From positions 1 through 13,224 of the forward strand of contig WTGR01000433.1 in the NCBI GenBank assembly GCA_011523485.1: a DNA stretch of 13,224 nucleotides. The letters run 5' to 3'. Source of the DNA: Acidobacteriota bacterium (GTDB lineage: Bacteria; Acidobacteriota; Vicinamibacteria; Vicinamibacterales; UBA8438). Shown here in pieces: positions 1-5,764 of the stretch (its first letter is position 1; each line of letters begins with the position of its first letter). The notes under the pieces are model-generated. The model did not search any database. It saw nothing but the letters and a program-made list of their open reading frames with translations, and was not told the origin of the DNA. Both the position numbers and the translations under genes were made by a program.

Positions 1-30
1 CAAGCCCAGTCGACGGCACTTCAGAAATGA

Positions 31-272
31 TCACTTGTTCGAGCTCGCCAACACGATCGTCATGTCGACGTCGCCGTCGGCGTCGTGTGCCTGGCTCTGC
101 TCGGGATCGGCCGCACGAACTTGCGATAGGCGTCCTCGATCCGTCTGCGCCCGCGCTGCCACCGCTTGAGCGCGTCGACGATGGCGCATCCTTCGGCAGT
201 CCACTCGCGGCCGGCGATGGCCATCTCCCGCTCGATGATCTGGACGTCGCCCACCACGGCGTACCCATCCAC
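31..272 (-). CDS. Small charged hypothetical protein (frameshifted), 3' part of the chimera
   Basis: The non-Calx-beta tail of the preceding ORF could be a gene of its own, starting at the GTG codon at 272 (VDGYAVVGDVQIIERE). Its frame runs through a helical basic segment (ALKRWQRGRRRIEDAYRKF) and then deteriorates after about position 118 (PIPSRARHTTPTATST). The neighbouring frame from there reads RAADPEQSQAHDADGDVDM and ends in LASSNK with a stop at 31-33, which is far more protein-like. A single-base indel near 118 would join the two into an approximately 80-residue protein. No Shine-Dalgarno site is visible before the GTG. I do not recognise the family. The length and composition fit small phage or plasmid genes, which is inference only. 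Confidence 0.35.
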
Positions 273-740
273 CGGGTTCGGGGAGGCGGAGAGCGTGACC
301 GTCGAGGTGCCGTCGTTGTCGTTGATGGTCACCGCGGCCGCCCTCGGCGTGGTGGCGGAGATCGGCGGCGTGGTCTCGGACGGAAGCTCCAGCGTCACCG
401 TGAGCCTCTCGTCGCTCTCGACGTTCGTGTCTTCGAGAATCGTGATCGCCACGGTCTTGGACGACTCCCCGGCCGAGAACGGAATCGCGACGTTGCTCGT
501 GCCGGTCGAGGTCTGCCAGTCCGTCCCCCGCACCGCGGTGCCGTCCGTCGTGGTCGCCGCCAGCCCGGGGAAGTCGACGGCCAGCATCCCGGTGAGGTTG
601 ACCGTCAGGGTCACGCTGCCGGCGCCCTCGGCGACCGTGAACGTGGCGGACGAAAACGAGAAGGTCGTCCGGTCGTCGTCGTCGATGTTCAGGTACAGCC
701 TTGCCGACGCCTTCGGGTGATGTGTTTCGGCAGACGCCAA
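60..740 (-). CDS. Calx-beta domain protein fragment with unrelated C-terminus
   Basis: Residues about 24-144 form one Calx-beta repeat: the strand TFTVAEGAGSVTLTVNL, then IPFSAGESSKTVAITILED, ESDERLTVTLEL, and the closing AAVTINDND. These beta-sandwich repeats usually occur in large secreted or surface proteins and bind calcium. A second repeat starts (TVTLSASPNP, residues 147-156) but stops abruptly. From residue 157 the protein becomes helical and charged (VQIIEREMAIAGREW, ALKRWQRGRRRIEDAYRKF), unlike any Calx-beta repeat. There is no signal peptide. Upstream, the phrase RTLTLTI, typical between such repeats, lies in another frame near 765-785, so the surface gene has also lost its 5' part to a frameshift. 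The ORF is best read as an internal scrap of a large surface protein fused by rearrangement to another small gene. Calx-beta identity is secure; existence of the fusion product is not. Confidence 0.65.
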   Translation of the reverse strand: MASAETHHPKASARLYLNIDDDDRTTFSFSSATFTVAEGAGSVTLTVNLTGMLAVDFPGLAATTTDGTAVRGTDWQTSTGTSNVAIPFSAGESSKTVAITILEDTNVESDERLTVTLELPSETTPPISATTPRAAAVTINDNDGTSTVTLSASPNPVDGYAVVGDVQIIEREMAIAGREWTAEGCAIVDALKRWQRGRRRIEDAYRKFVRPIPSRARHTTPTATST

Positions 741-984
741 TCGTCAGCGTGAGGGTCCGTCGCGTCCGCGCTCGTGTTCCGGTTCGCGCGGCAACTCGCG
801 GTTCGGCGTGGGTGCGCGCCCGGGCGCGGCGGCTCTTCTTCGGGCATCGGACGCCGACGCTCGGGGGCGCGTTCGGCGCCTCGTCCAGGTGGGACATCGG
901 TTCCGGATCCGGGTCGGCCCCGGCCAGGCGGTGCGGCTCCGGGCGTCGTCCGGGCAGCTCCTTGTCCGGTTCGTCGTCGTTCTT
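741..984 (-). other. Gap with frame-broken, Pro/charge-rich remnant
   Basis: No intact gene. Directly after the TAG at 985-987, the same minus-strand frame stays open and reads KNDDEPDKELPGRRPEPH, then PMSHLDEAPNAPPSV, which resembles coding sequence. Other frames give EEEPPRPGAHP and NRELPREPEHERGRDG before a stop at 744. The stretch may be the decayed 3' part of the upstream hypothetical gene followed by the decayed 5' part of the Calx-beta gene. Confidence 0.3.
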
Positions 985-1656
985 CTACGGCGGCGGCTTG
1001 TCCGGTCCACGGCGCCCGCGGTCGCGTTCGTGTTCCTCGCACCAGCGGTCTGCCTCGTGGTAGTAGCGGTGGCGCTCGCGGTCGAGCGGCTCGTGGTCGT
1101 TCTCCTTCTCGAGGTCGAGGACGCGTTCGTGCTCGAACTCGTGCTCACGCTCCGGCCACAGCGGGTACAGCCGGCGCTCGATGGTCTCGACGTACTGGAG
1201 GAACTCCTGCATCCGCTCCGGATGCTCCTGGAGCCGGTGCCCAGCTTCGCGCAACCGATCACGCTCCGGCGGATCCCAGCCGAGCCCGGTGCCGTTGGTG
1301 CCGCGGCTGTTGACGATGCTCGCGGCCAGCGCGTCGAACGCCTTCTCGGCTTCCGTCAGCGGCGGGCCGTATTCGTTGCACAGCGCGCCGCGCGCGGCGG
1401 CGTACAGCTCGTCGTGCGCCCGGGCGTTCTCGTCCCGTTCGCAGTCGGGTACGCGCAGCACCATGCGGTGCGGTCCGTCAGGCTCGGCCTCGAAGTGGTC
1501 GCGGTGGTTCTCGACGGATACGACCAAGTCTGGTCGCCGGCGCACGGTCTTCGTGTCGCCGACCGGTCCCGTGTACCGTATCCCGTGGACGCGCCCCACC
1601 TGGATCAGGCCGAGCAGCCCACGGCGGTCGAGGGTCTGGGTGCAGTCGCGCAGCAT
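985..1656 (-). CDS. Hypothetical charged protein, unknown family
   Basis: A 223-residue protein I do not recognise. The first about 75 residues look like a compact beta-rich domain (GLLGLIQVGRVHGIRYTGP, then PDLVVSVENHRDHF and GPHRMVLRVPD). The middle is helical (LTEAEKAFDALAASIVN), and the last about 80 residues are extremely charged, rich in Glu, Arg and His (PEREHEFEHERVLDLEKEND), probably coiled coil or disordered. The ATG at 1656 lies 5 nt after the stop of the P-loop/beta-helix gene, so the two are probably translationally coupled. The frame is open and protein-like further upstream (NDAPSAEEHARTLTR) to an AUU codon at 1707, preceded by AAAGGAG at 1719-1725, so the true start may be there. 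After the TAG at 985 the frame continues to look coding for about 30 codons. Confidence 0.6.
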   Translation of the reverse strand: MLRDCTQTLDRRGLLGLIQVGRVHGIRYTGPVGDTKTVRRRPDLVVSVENHRDHFEAEPDGPHRMVLRVPDCERDENARAHDELYAAARGALCNEYGPPLTEAEKAFDALAASIVNSRGTNGTGLGWDPPERDRLREAGHRLQEHPERMQEFLQYVETIERRLYPLWPEREHEFEHERVLDLEKENDHEPLDRERHRYYHEADRWCEEHERDRGRRGPDKPPP

Positions 1657-1661
1657 GCGCG

Positions 1662-2780
1662 TCAGCGTCCTCGCGTGCTCTTCGGCCGACGGCGCGTCGT
1701 TGCTAATCGCTGCGTTTGCTCCTTTCCGGTTCTCGTGCCGACCAGCTCGGCGCCCTTCCCGGCCTCGATGCGCGTGCCCGCCGGCACTCGCGTTCCGTCC
1801 TCGATTTGTGCTCCGTCACCGATGTGGCAGTCCTGCTCGATGTGGCATCGTTTTCCGATCCGGACGTCGTCGCCGATTGTCGTGTTCGCGTCGATAGAGG
1901 CGCGCTCGCCGATTTCCGTGCGGTCGCCGATGCGGCACCCGTGTCGGATGACGCTGGCTTCGCCCAGGACGACTCCTGCCCCCGTCGTGCAGCGCGTTCC
2001 CACCTGGGCGTGGCGCCGCAGCGTGTTCGCGGCGCCGAGCCTCGTCCATTGCTGGACCACTGCGTACGCGCTGATTCGCGTCCGCTCGCCGATCGTCGCA
2101 TAGCGCGCGATGTCGGCGTGCCGCCCGATGCGGATGCGTGTTCCGAGCCGGGCTCTGGGGTTGACGTGCGCCCGTGGGTGGATCGAGTTCGGCTGCGGCC
2201 GGCGCACGCTCTCGCGGTTCCACGCCTCCAGCACCTTGGCGGTTACCGGCTCGGCCCATGTGCCTGTCCCGGGCTCCTGCTCGTCTGCTCGCTTCCGCCG
2301 GTCGATCCGGGCTACGAACCGCGGTTCTGCCGCCGTGTCCACGCACGTGAGCGCGGTCAGCTGCAGGGCGTGCGTTGCCACATTGCGCATCAGCTGCTCG
2401 GCCGCTTCCTTGTAGAAAACTCCGGCATTGCCGCCGTGCTTCCTCTGTGCTTTGGTGATTCTCGTCTGCACTGTGGCCGGGTCGGCGGTGTGCACGAGCA
2501 CTGCGATCACCGGCACCTTCGCGGCGGCCGCGCTCGCGAAGAGCACGCGTCGCCAAGTCGCGTGCGTGAACCGTGTCTCTATGACCTTCCCGGCCGGGTT
2601 CCGCAACGCATCGTCGACGTGGGTGTCTGCGGTCGCCCTGCCTCGCATCCGGATGCGCCGCTTGGTCCGACCGGTCACCTCGATCGCGCGTGACGGAAGC
2701 TGCGGTGGTCGGGTCTCTTCCCAGTACGTCTTGCCGGCCCCGGCCGTTCCGATCAGCAACGTGAGGCAGTCCTCGTTCAT
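1662..2780 (-). CDS. P-loop kinase/ATPase fused to a left-handed beta-helix (hexapeptide repeat) domain
   Basis: 372 residues with two clear parts. Residues 1-160 form a P-loop NTPase: LTLLIGTAGAGKT places Walker A at residues 11-18. VIETRFTHATWRRVLFASA followed by VPVIAVLVHTADP matches the strand-helix-strand plus lid layout of small kinases of the AAA_33/zeta-toxin/polynucleotide-kinase type. Residues about 199-345 are tandem hexapeptide repeats (RLGTRI, TIGERT, EIGERA, TIGDDV, RIGKRC, HIGDGA), the signature of left-handed beta-helix acyltransferase-like domains. No catalytic acyltransferase histidine can be assigned, so the helix may be a trimerisation or binding scaffold. The start ATG lies 10 nt after the metallophosphoesterase stop, and overlaps (ATGA) the stop of an alternative frame of that gene. 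I know of no characterised protein with this architecture. Substrate unknown. Confidence 0.75.
   Translation of the reverse strand: MNEDCLTLLIGTAGAGKTYWEETRPPQLPSRAIEVTGRTKRRIRMRGRATADTHVDDALRNPAGKVIETRFTHATWRRVLFASAAAAKVPVIAVLVHTADPATVQTRITKAQRKHGGNAGVFYKEAAEQLMRNVATHALQLTALTCVDTAAEPRFVARIDRRKRADEQEPGTGTWAEPVTAKVLEAWNRESVRRPQPNSIHPRAHVNPRARLGTRIRIGRHADIARYATIGERTRISAYAVVQQWTRLGAANTLRRHAQVGTRCTTGAGVVLGEASVIRHGCRIGDRTEIGERASIDANTTIGDDVRIGKRCHIEQDCHIGDGAQIEDGTRVPAGTRIEAGKGAELVGTRTGKEQTQRLATTRRRPKSTRGR
1719..1725 (-). promoter_or_regulatory. Shine-Dalgarno site implying an AUU start at 1707
   Basis: On the minus strand AAAGGAG stands 11 nt before ATT AGC AAC GAC, which opens 17 protein-like codons in frame with the hypothetical gene normally started at 1656. 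No ATG, GTG or TTG lies in the right window. Either AUU is used, as in infC, or a base has changed. The site lies inside the 3' end of the upstream gene. Confidence 0.3.
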
Positions 2781-2790
2781 TGCGCTTCGG

Positions 2791-3426
2791 CTATCCGCTC
2801 GGCGGTCGTTCCCTTGTACGTCCTGCCTGCCAGCAGTCCTGACGCCAGCCGCGCACGTCGGCGGGCGCCAGCGGTTTGTACTCGGTGTGCTCCGCGCACG
2901 CGTTGATCCGCGGCCCAGGGTACAGCGGCACGTTGTTGTGCACGTGTCCGTACACGTTGGCGTGCCCTTCGGGGAACGGCCCGAACCCGAGGTGCGCGAC
3001 GATCAGCGGTGGCGTCGAGCGTATCACCGCCCCCATCGCGCACCGGTCGACCCCGGTTTCCGCCGCGCCGCCCTTGCAGTCGAAGTCGTGGTCGCCGAGC
3101 ACCAGCCACTTGGTGCCGGGCGCCTGTTCCCACCACTCCTGGTGGTGCTCCTGCAGACAGCCATCGACGCTCACGTCTCCCAGGCAGATGGTCGTGTCGT
3201 CCGCCTCGGCCGCCCGACACCAGGCATCGAGAAGCACGTGGTCCATCTCGTACGGCTTCTCGAACGGCCGGTCGAAGACCCTGATGGTGCCCATGTCGCC
3301 CAAGTGCAGGTCCGACCAGATCCAGATCGCCTCGTCCGATCCTTCGCAAACGATCGGGCCGCGTTCACGGGCCTGCCGGATCAGTGCTCGAGCCTGCCGC
3401 TCGTGCATGGATGGTGTCTCGTCCAT
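2791..3426 (-). CDS. Metallophosphoesterase (calcineurin-like)
   Basis: 211 residues carrying the binuclear-metal signature in order: SDLHLGD (D39, H41), CLGDVS (D84), GDHD at 111-114 where the family usually has GNHD, AHLG (H145), and YGHVHNN (H161 and H163), followed by INACAEHTEYKPL, a tail common in phage and plasmid phosphoesterases. It should hydrolyse phosphomono- or diesters in the cytoplasm; substrate unknown. I chose ATG 3426 because GGAGGTG stands 9 nt before it. A GTG at 3564 would add 46 residues and overlap the upstream small ORF. The C-terminus looks frameshifted: the annotated frame ends TRERPPSG, whereas the adjacent frame reads TYKGTTAERIAEAQ and ends in a TGA overlapping the next gene's ATG. 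The gene is next to and probably co-transcribed with the P-loop kinase. Confidence 0.85.
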   Translation of the reverse strand: MDETPSMHERQARALIRQARERGPIVCEGSDEAIWIWSDLHLGDMGTIRVFDRPFEKPYEMDHVLLDAWCRAAEADDTTICLGDVSVDGCLQEHHQEWWEQAPGTKWLVLGDHDFDCKGGAAETGVDRCAMGAVIRSTPPLIVAHLGFGPFPEGHANVYGHVHNNVPLYPGPRINACAEHTEYKPLAPADVRGWRQDCWQAGRTRERPPSG

Positions 3427-3523
3427 CGACGCGAGCACCTCCGGTCGGAGCAGCTGCTGCAGCTCCTCGAGCGTACAGCCTCTGCAGCCGGGCCGCGGCT
3501 GCCTCGTACCCCCTCCTTGGTTC

Positions 3524-3672
3524 TCAGCGGTTGTCCGATCCGTTCCCCGTGCCGCCGCTGCCACAGAACGTCCGGCCCTTGTGCACCCACGGCCGAAGCC
3601 GGCCCCGGACTCGCCACCCGACCGCGTGCAGCTCGCTCACCAACTGCGCCCAGGATTTCCCGGAGCCATCAT
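3524..3672 (-). CDS. Small hypothetical protein, probable one-base frameshift
   Basis: The segment WAQLVSELHAVGWRVRGR followed by RPWVHKGRTF is convincingly protein-like (amphipathic helix, then short strands) and ends in a TGA at 3524. In frame, the only usable start is GTG 3640, giving 38 residues. However, ATG 3672 forms a perfect ATGA overlap with the stop of the preceding ORF. Reading from it gives MMAPG and then needs one extra base in GGGAAATCC to enter the WAQLVSEL frame. The restored protein would have about 49 residues. I do not recognise the family. The layout W-x-x-L-x-x-x-L-x-x-x-G-W recalls small phage proteins and, distantly, HicA toxins, but the HicA catalytic His context is absent. 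Confidence 0.4.
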
Positions 3673-3866
3673 CCGACGTCGATGTCGTCGCGACCGTCGG
3701 AACCGACGTGCGGCACCGAGCGCACGGCCGCCCCGAACAACTCCCGCTGCCGCAGCGCCGCGTCCACCTCGACCGTTGTCGCCGCGCGGAACCCGCCGCC
3801 GTCGTCCACCTCGACCCCGAACAGCCCGCGGCCACGACCGAGCACGCGCCAGCGATGTTCAGGCAT
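3669..3866 (-). CDS. Small hypothetical protein
   Basis: 65 residues, reading MPEHRWRVLGRGRGLFGVEV, then a strand/helix pattern with AATTVEVDAALRQRELFGAA, ending in an acidic DGRDDIDVG. Its TGA overlaps the ATG of the next small ORF by the classic ATGA, which supports both reading frames. GGGAAGG abuts the ATG too closely to be an ideal ribosome site. The frame is open and protein-like upstream (ERRAEPNGRRAVRDHDRC) without a start codon, so the true start may be upstream and damaged. Function unknown; it is the first intact member of the minus-strand block leading to the phosphoesterase and kinase. Confidence 0.4.
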   Translation of the reverse strand: MPEHRWRVLGRGRGLFGVEVDDGGGFRAATTVEVDAALRQRELFGAAVRSVPHVGSDGRDDIDVG

Positions 3867-4003
3867 CCTTCCCGAGCAGCGATCGTGGTCCCGGACCGCC
3901 CTCCTGCCGTTCGGCTCCGCCCGACGTTCCCCAGCCGGCGACGCCCCCGGACCACGACCGCGAGTCCCTCATTCACATCTTCCCGGTCAACGACGCCGTC
4001 GGA

Positions 4004-4252
4004 TCAGTGCTGCAGCCTGCCCGCCACCGACGGAGGAGCGACTTTCGCTTTCGCCGCGGACCAGGTACGCGCACGGCTCATCATCTTCCACGAGGGCAGC
4101 TCGACGCCCTCCTGGCGTAGCCACAAATGAACCTGCCGAATGCTGCCGAACCCGGCGAACTTGCGGAACACCAGCGCGATGGCCTCTTGCACGCGCCGAT
4201 CCGGATCGATCCTGGAGCGCATATTGCCGCCCTCGGCACTCGTGATTACCAA
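4004..4252 (-). pseudogene. Serine recombinase fragment (Recombinase-domain N-terminal part)
   Basis: Residues 14-53 read RIDPDRRVQEAIALVFRKF, then GSIRQVHLWLRQEGVELP, the conserved start of the DNA-binding Recombinase domain (PF07508 type) that follows the catalytic resolvase domain of serine recombinases. The catalytic domain with its active-site serine is absent upstream. After ELP the sequence diverges from the family (SWKMMSRARTWSAAKAK) and stops after 82 codons, where full-length enzymes continue for hundreds of residues. The nominal start is a TTG. It is a relic of a mobile element, placed between a BrnA-type antitoxin and the small-ORF block. Identification of the segment is firm; it cannot be active. 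Confidence 0.75.
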
Positions 4253-4289
4253 ATCGTGCGGACCTAGACCGCGCGTCTCCTCCGGGCGT

Positions 4290-4481
4290 TCAGGCGACGT
4301 CGTGTTTCGCGATCCATTCGCGAAGGGCCGCGTCGATGCGCGTCTGCCATCCGCGACCGCCCGCCCGGAAGTGCTCGATCACGTCCCGCGACAGGCGGAT
4401 GGTGGTCGACACCTTCGGATTGGCGCTCCGTGGCCGGCCCCGGCGAACGGTCGCCCCAGCGAACTTCTGGAGCGGCGTCAA
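4290..4481 (-). CDS. BrnA-type antitoxin without a visible BrnT toxin
   Basis: About 63 residues from a TTG at 4481: RRGRPRSANPKVSTTIRLS, then DVIEHFRAGGRGWQTRIDAA and LREWIAKH. This is the C-terminal DNA-binding part of the BrnA antitoxin family: a basic GRP(K/R)SANPK stretch, a beta-strand TTIRLS, then a ribbon-helix-helix-like GWQTRID segment. In BrnTA modules the toxin BrnT, an RNase, is encoded immediately upstream. Here upstream sequence is instead a Calx-beta remnant, read in the same frame to a GTG at 4568 (HVIEHVEKWWQAPRVPGF). No BrnT-like WDxxKxxxNxxKHG motif is seen within the window. It is therefore an orphan, possibly truncated at its N-terminus and fused to surface-protein sequence. 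Confidence 0.7.
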   Translation of the reverse strand: MTPLQKFAGATVRRGRPRSANPKVSTTIRLSRDVIEHFRAGGRGWQTRIDAALREWIAKHDVA

Positions 4482-4790
4482 CCGCAGCTCTCGCCCCGCG
4501 ACACGGCCCCCGAAGCCCGGCACCCGCGGCGCCTGCCACCACTTCTCCACGTGCTCGATCACGTGCACCGCCGCCGCCCGCGCCGAGCCAACGGCCCTTG
4601 CGGCAGCGGATCCCGATGCTCGATCGTTGCCGTGGTCTCGCCGTCCGTCAGCCGCCCCGACGAGGGTCTCGACAGCAGCGTCTTCTCGCCCTGCCGTGCG
4701 CGTCGTCGAGCACCGAGACTTCGATCCGCTCCATCGACTCGCCCGCCAGGAACGTCAGCGTGCCGCTCGTAGCCGTGCGTATCGTGCCCG
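4482..4790 (-). pseudogene. Calx-beta surface protein, C-terminal remnant with frameshifts
   Basis: Three pieces in different frames make up the end of a Calx-beta protein: ATSGTLTFLAGESMERIEVS with VLDDAH (about 4770-4690), then GEKTLLSRPSSGRLTDGETT with ATIEHRDPLPQGPLARRGR (about 4690-4585), then AAAVHVIEHVEKWWQAPRVP with GFGGRVAGREL (4580-4483). In intact proteins GTLTFxAGE, VLDDAHDEGEETL, LTDGEATGTI and DPLP lead into the linker VHVVEHVEERLQAPR. At least two indels separate the pieces, and the last runs straight into the antitoxin. Degraded repeat-like sequence (YGPGTIRTATSG) precedes them. This remnant is the C-terminal end, yet lies 5' of the internal repeat at 60-740 on the same strand, so the two are not simply one interrupted gene. 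Confidence 0.65.
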
Positions 4791-5120
4791 GGCCGTAACC
4801 AACGTGTCGTCGATCCCGCGCTTGGACAGGGACGGCCCTCTCTACGTCTTTCCGCCCGAATCTCTGCATCATCGTCATGACCCGACGTCTTCCAGGCAGT
4901 GTTCGTCTGCCGGTCCGGATCCTCTCAGATCCTTCCGTCGGACGCTCCTCGCGGGGCCGCAAGAACCCGTCGAGCCGGACAGCCGAAACCGCACTGGACT
5001 CAATGCGTGGGCAGCACGGGCTCGCCGCGGGTGAGGGAGCGCGCCGACCCGCACGTCCCACCGCCCGTCCAAACCGTCCCATCAGCGCCCGCGGTGTCCC
5101 GTGCCGGATACGCTTCGGCG
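4791..5120. other. Intergenic region without recognisable gene
   Basis: I see no convincing coding frame or RNA gene here. The open frames on both strands are low-complexity Arg/Pro translations. The last 12 bases hold TACGCT (5109-5114), a TANNNT-type -10 element 6 nt before the ATG of the following gene, compatible with a leaderless transcript. No -35 match is evident. Confidence 0.4.
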
Positions 5121-5699
5121 ATGGCAAAGCAAGACGACGAGACCTACCGGGACCAAGCAGGCCGGCGGCGCCGCCGACATTTGGCGTCTCCTGAGGAACG
5201 CGACGCCCGTGACGTCGAGGCGCGCCGGTTGCGCGTCGTCGAGCGCCTGAGCCTTCGCGAGATCGCGGTCCGACTCGGGTGCGGGCGCGGGACGGTCGAG
5301 CGCGCCGTCAGGAACGCCCCGCCTCCCAACCGGATCATCCGCGGTGAGCGGATAGACGGGAGGCCAGTCCTCACCATCGACGGACAGCCCTTCGAGTGGC
5401 ACGATGCTCCGGACGTCACCGAATGGAGCCCAACAGGCATTGAGTGGGGACACTTCGGTGCTGGGTCGAGACGCCTCGCCTTCACGATCCTGCTAGCGGT
5501 GACGGACCGACACGAGGCCTACATGTACGCTGCACGGTTCGCAGAAGGCTGTCTTGAACGGATTGGTGCAGAGCGCGAGCCGTGGGTCCTTACCACCGAC
5601 GAGGTGCGGGACTGGCTGGCGAAGTCCCGCGAGATGAAGGCGCAGACTGACGAGCCGCAGCCGCTGGACGTCAAGTCGGCGCCACGCTACCGTCCGTGA
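5121..5699 (+). CDS. HTH protein with DUF6166-like C-terminal domain
   Basis: 192 residues from ATG 5121 (MAKQDDETYRDQAG). An upstream in-frame start at 4899 would only add low-complexity sequence. Residues about 28-68 hold a helix-turn-helix of the sigma-4/resolvase type: RLRVVERLSLREIAVRLGCG followed by RGTVERAVRN. Residues about 72-180 match DUF6166: IIRGERIDGRPVLTIDG, then SPTGIEWGHFGAGSRRLAFT, then WVLTTDEVRDWL, where the family has SPTGFEWGYGGSGPxQLALALL and WTLTxxEI. DUF6166 proteins are small, of unknown function, and common on plasmids and phages. The combination suggests a DNA-binding regulator, which is inference. A TACGCT element 6 nt before the start and the lack of a Shine-Dalgarno site suggest leaderless translation. 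Intact and with coding-like codon use throughout. Confidence 0.8.
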   Translation: MAKQDDETYRDQAGRRRRRHLASPEERDARDVEARRLRVVERLSLREIAVRLGCGRGTVERAVRNAPPPNRIIRGERIDGRPVLTIDGQPFEWHDAPDVTEWSPTGIEWGHFGAGSRRLAFTILLAVTDRHEAYMYAARFAEGCLERIGAEREPWVLTTDEVRDWLAKSREMKAQTDEPQPLDVKSAPRYRP

Positions 5700-5741
5700 C
5701 GGTCACGCCGGGTCGGACGCGGTCTTTGGCGGTCTGCACCA

Positions 5742-5764
5742 TCGGGTCCGTCGTGCTGACCCGA
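5742..5764 (+). terminator. Possible hairpin terminator after the HTH/DUF6166 gene
   Basis: TCGGGTC and GACCCGA pair as a 7-bp stem with a 9-nt loop, 43 nt after the stop codon at 5699. No T-tract follows, so this is a weak candidate. Confidence 0.25.

Noticed and set aside
808..2103. 431-codon plus-strand ORF
   Set aside because: Shadow of the minus-strand hypothetical and kinase-beta-helix genes; the translation is Val/Arg/Leu-rich without domain features, whereas the minus strand has clear motifs.
3524..3672. HicA-type toxin
   Set aside because: Helix and GW pattern are superficially similar, but the catalytic histidine context and the paired HicB are absent.
3524..3976. 150-codon minus-strand ORF as a single protein
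   Set aside because: Only the last about 45 codons look protein-like; the first 100 are out of frame with a better ORF (3669-3866) and read as Ser/Arg-rich noise.
2876..4120. 414-codon plus-strand ORF
   Set aside because: Also antisense to the phosphoesterase block; low-complexity Ser/Arg/Pro translation.
2428..4245. 605-codon plus-strand ORF
   Set aside because: Longest frame in the window but opposite the metallophosphoesterase, kinase and recombinase fragment. The sequence is Arg/Pro/Ser-rich and features of real proteins are absent; long antisense frames are expected at this GC content.
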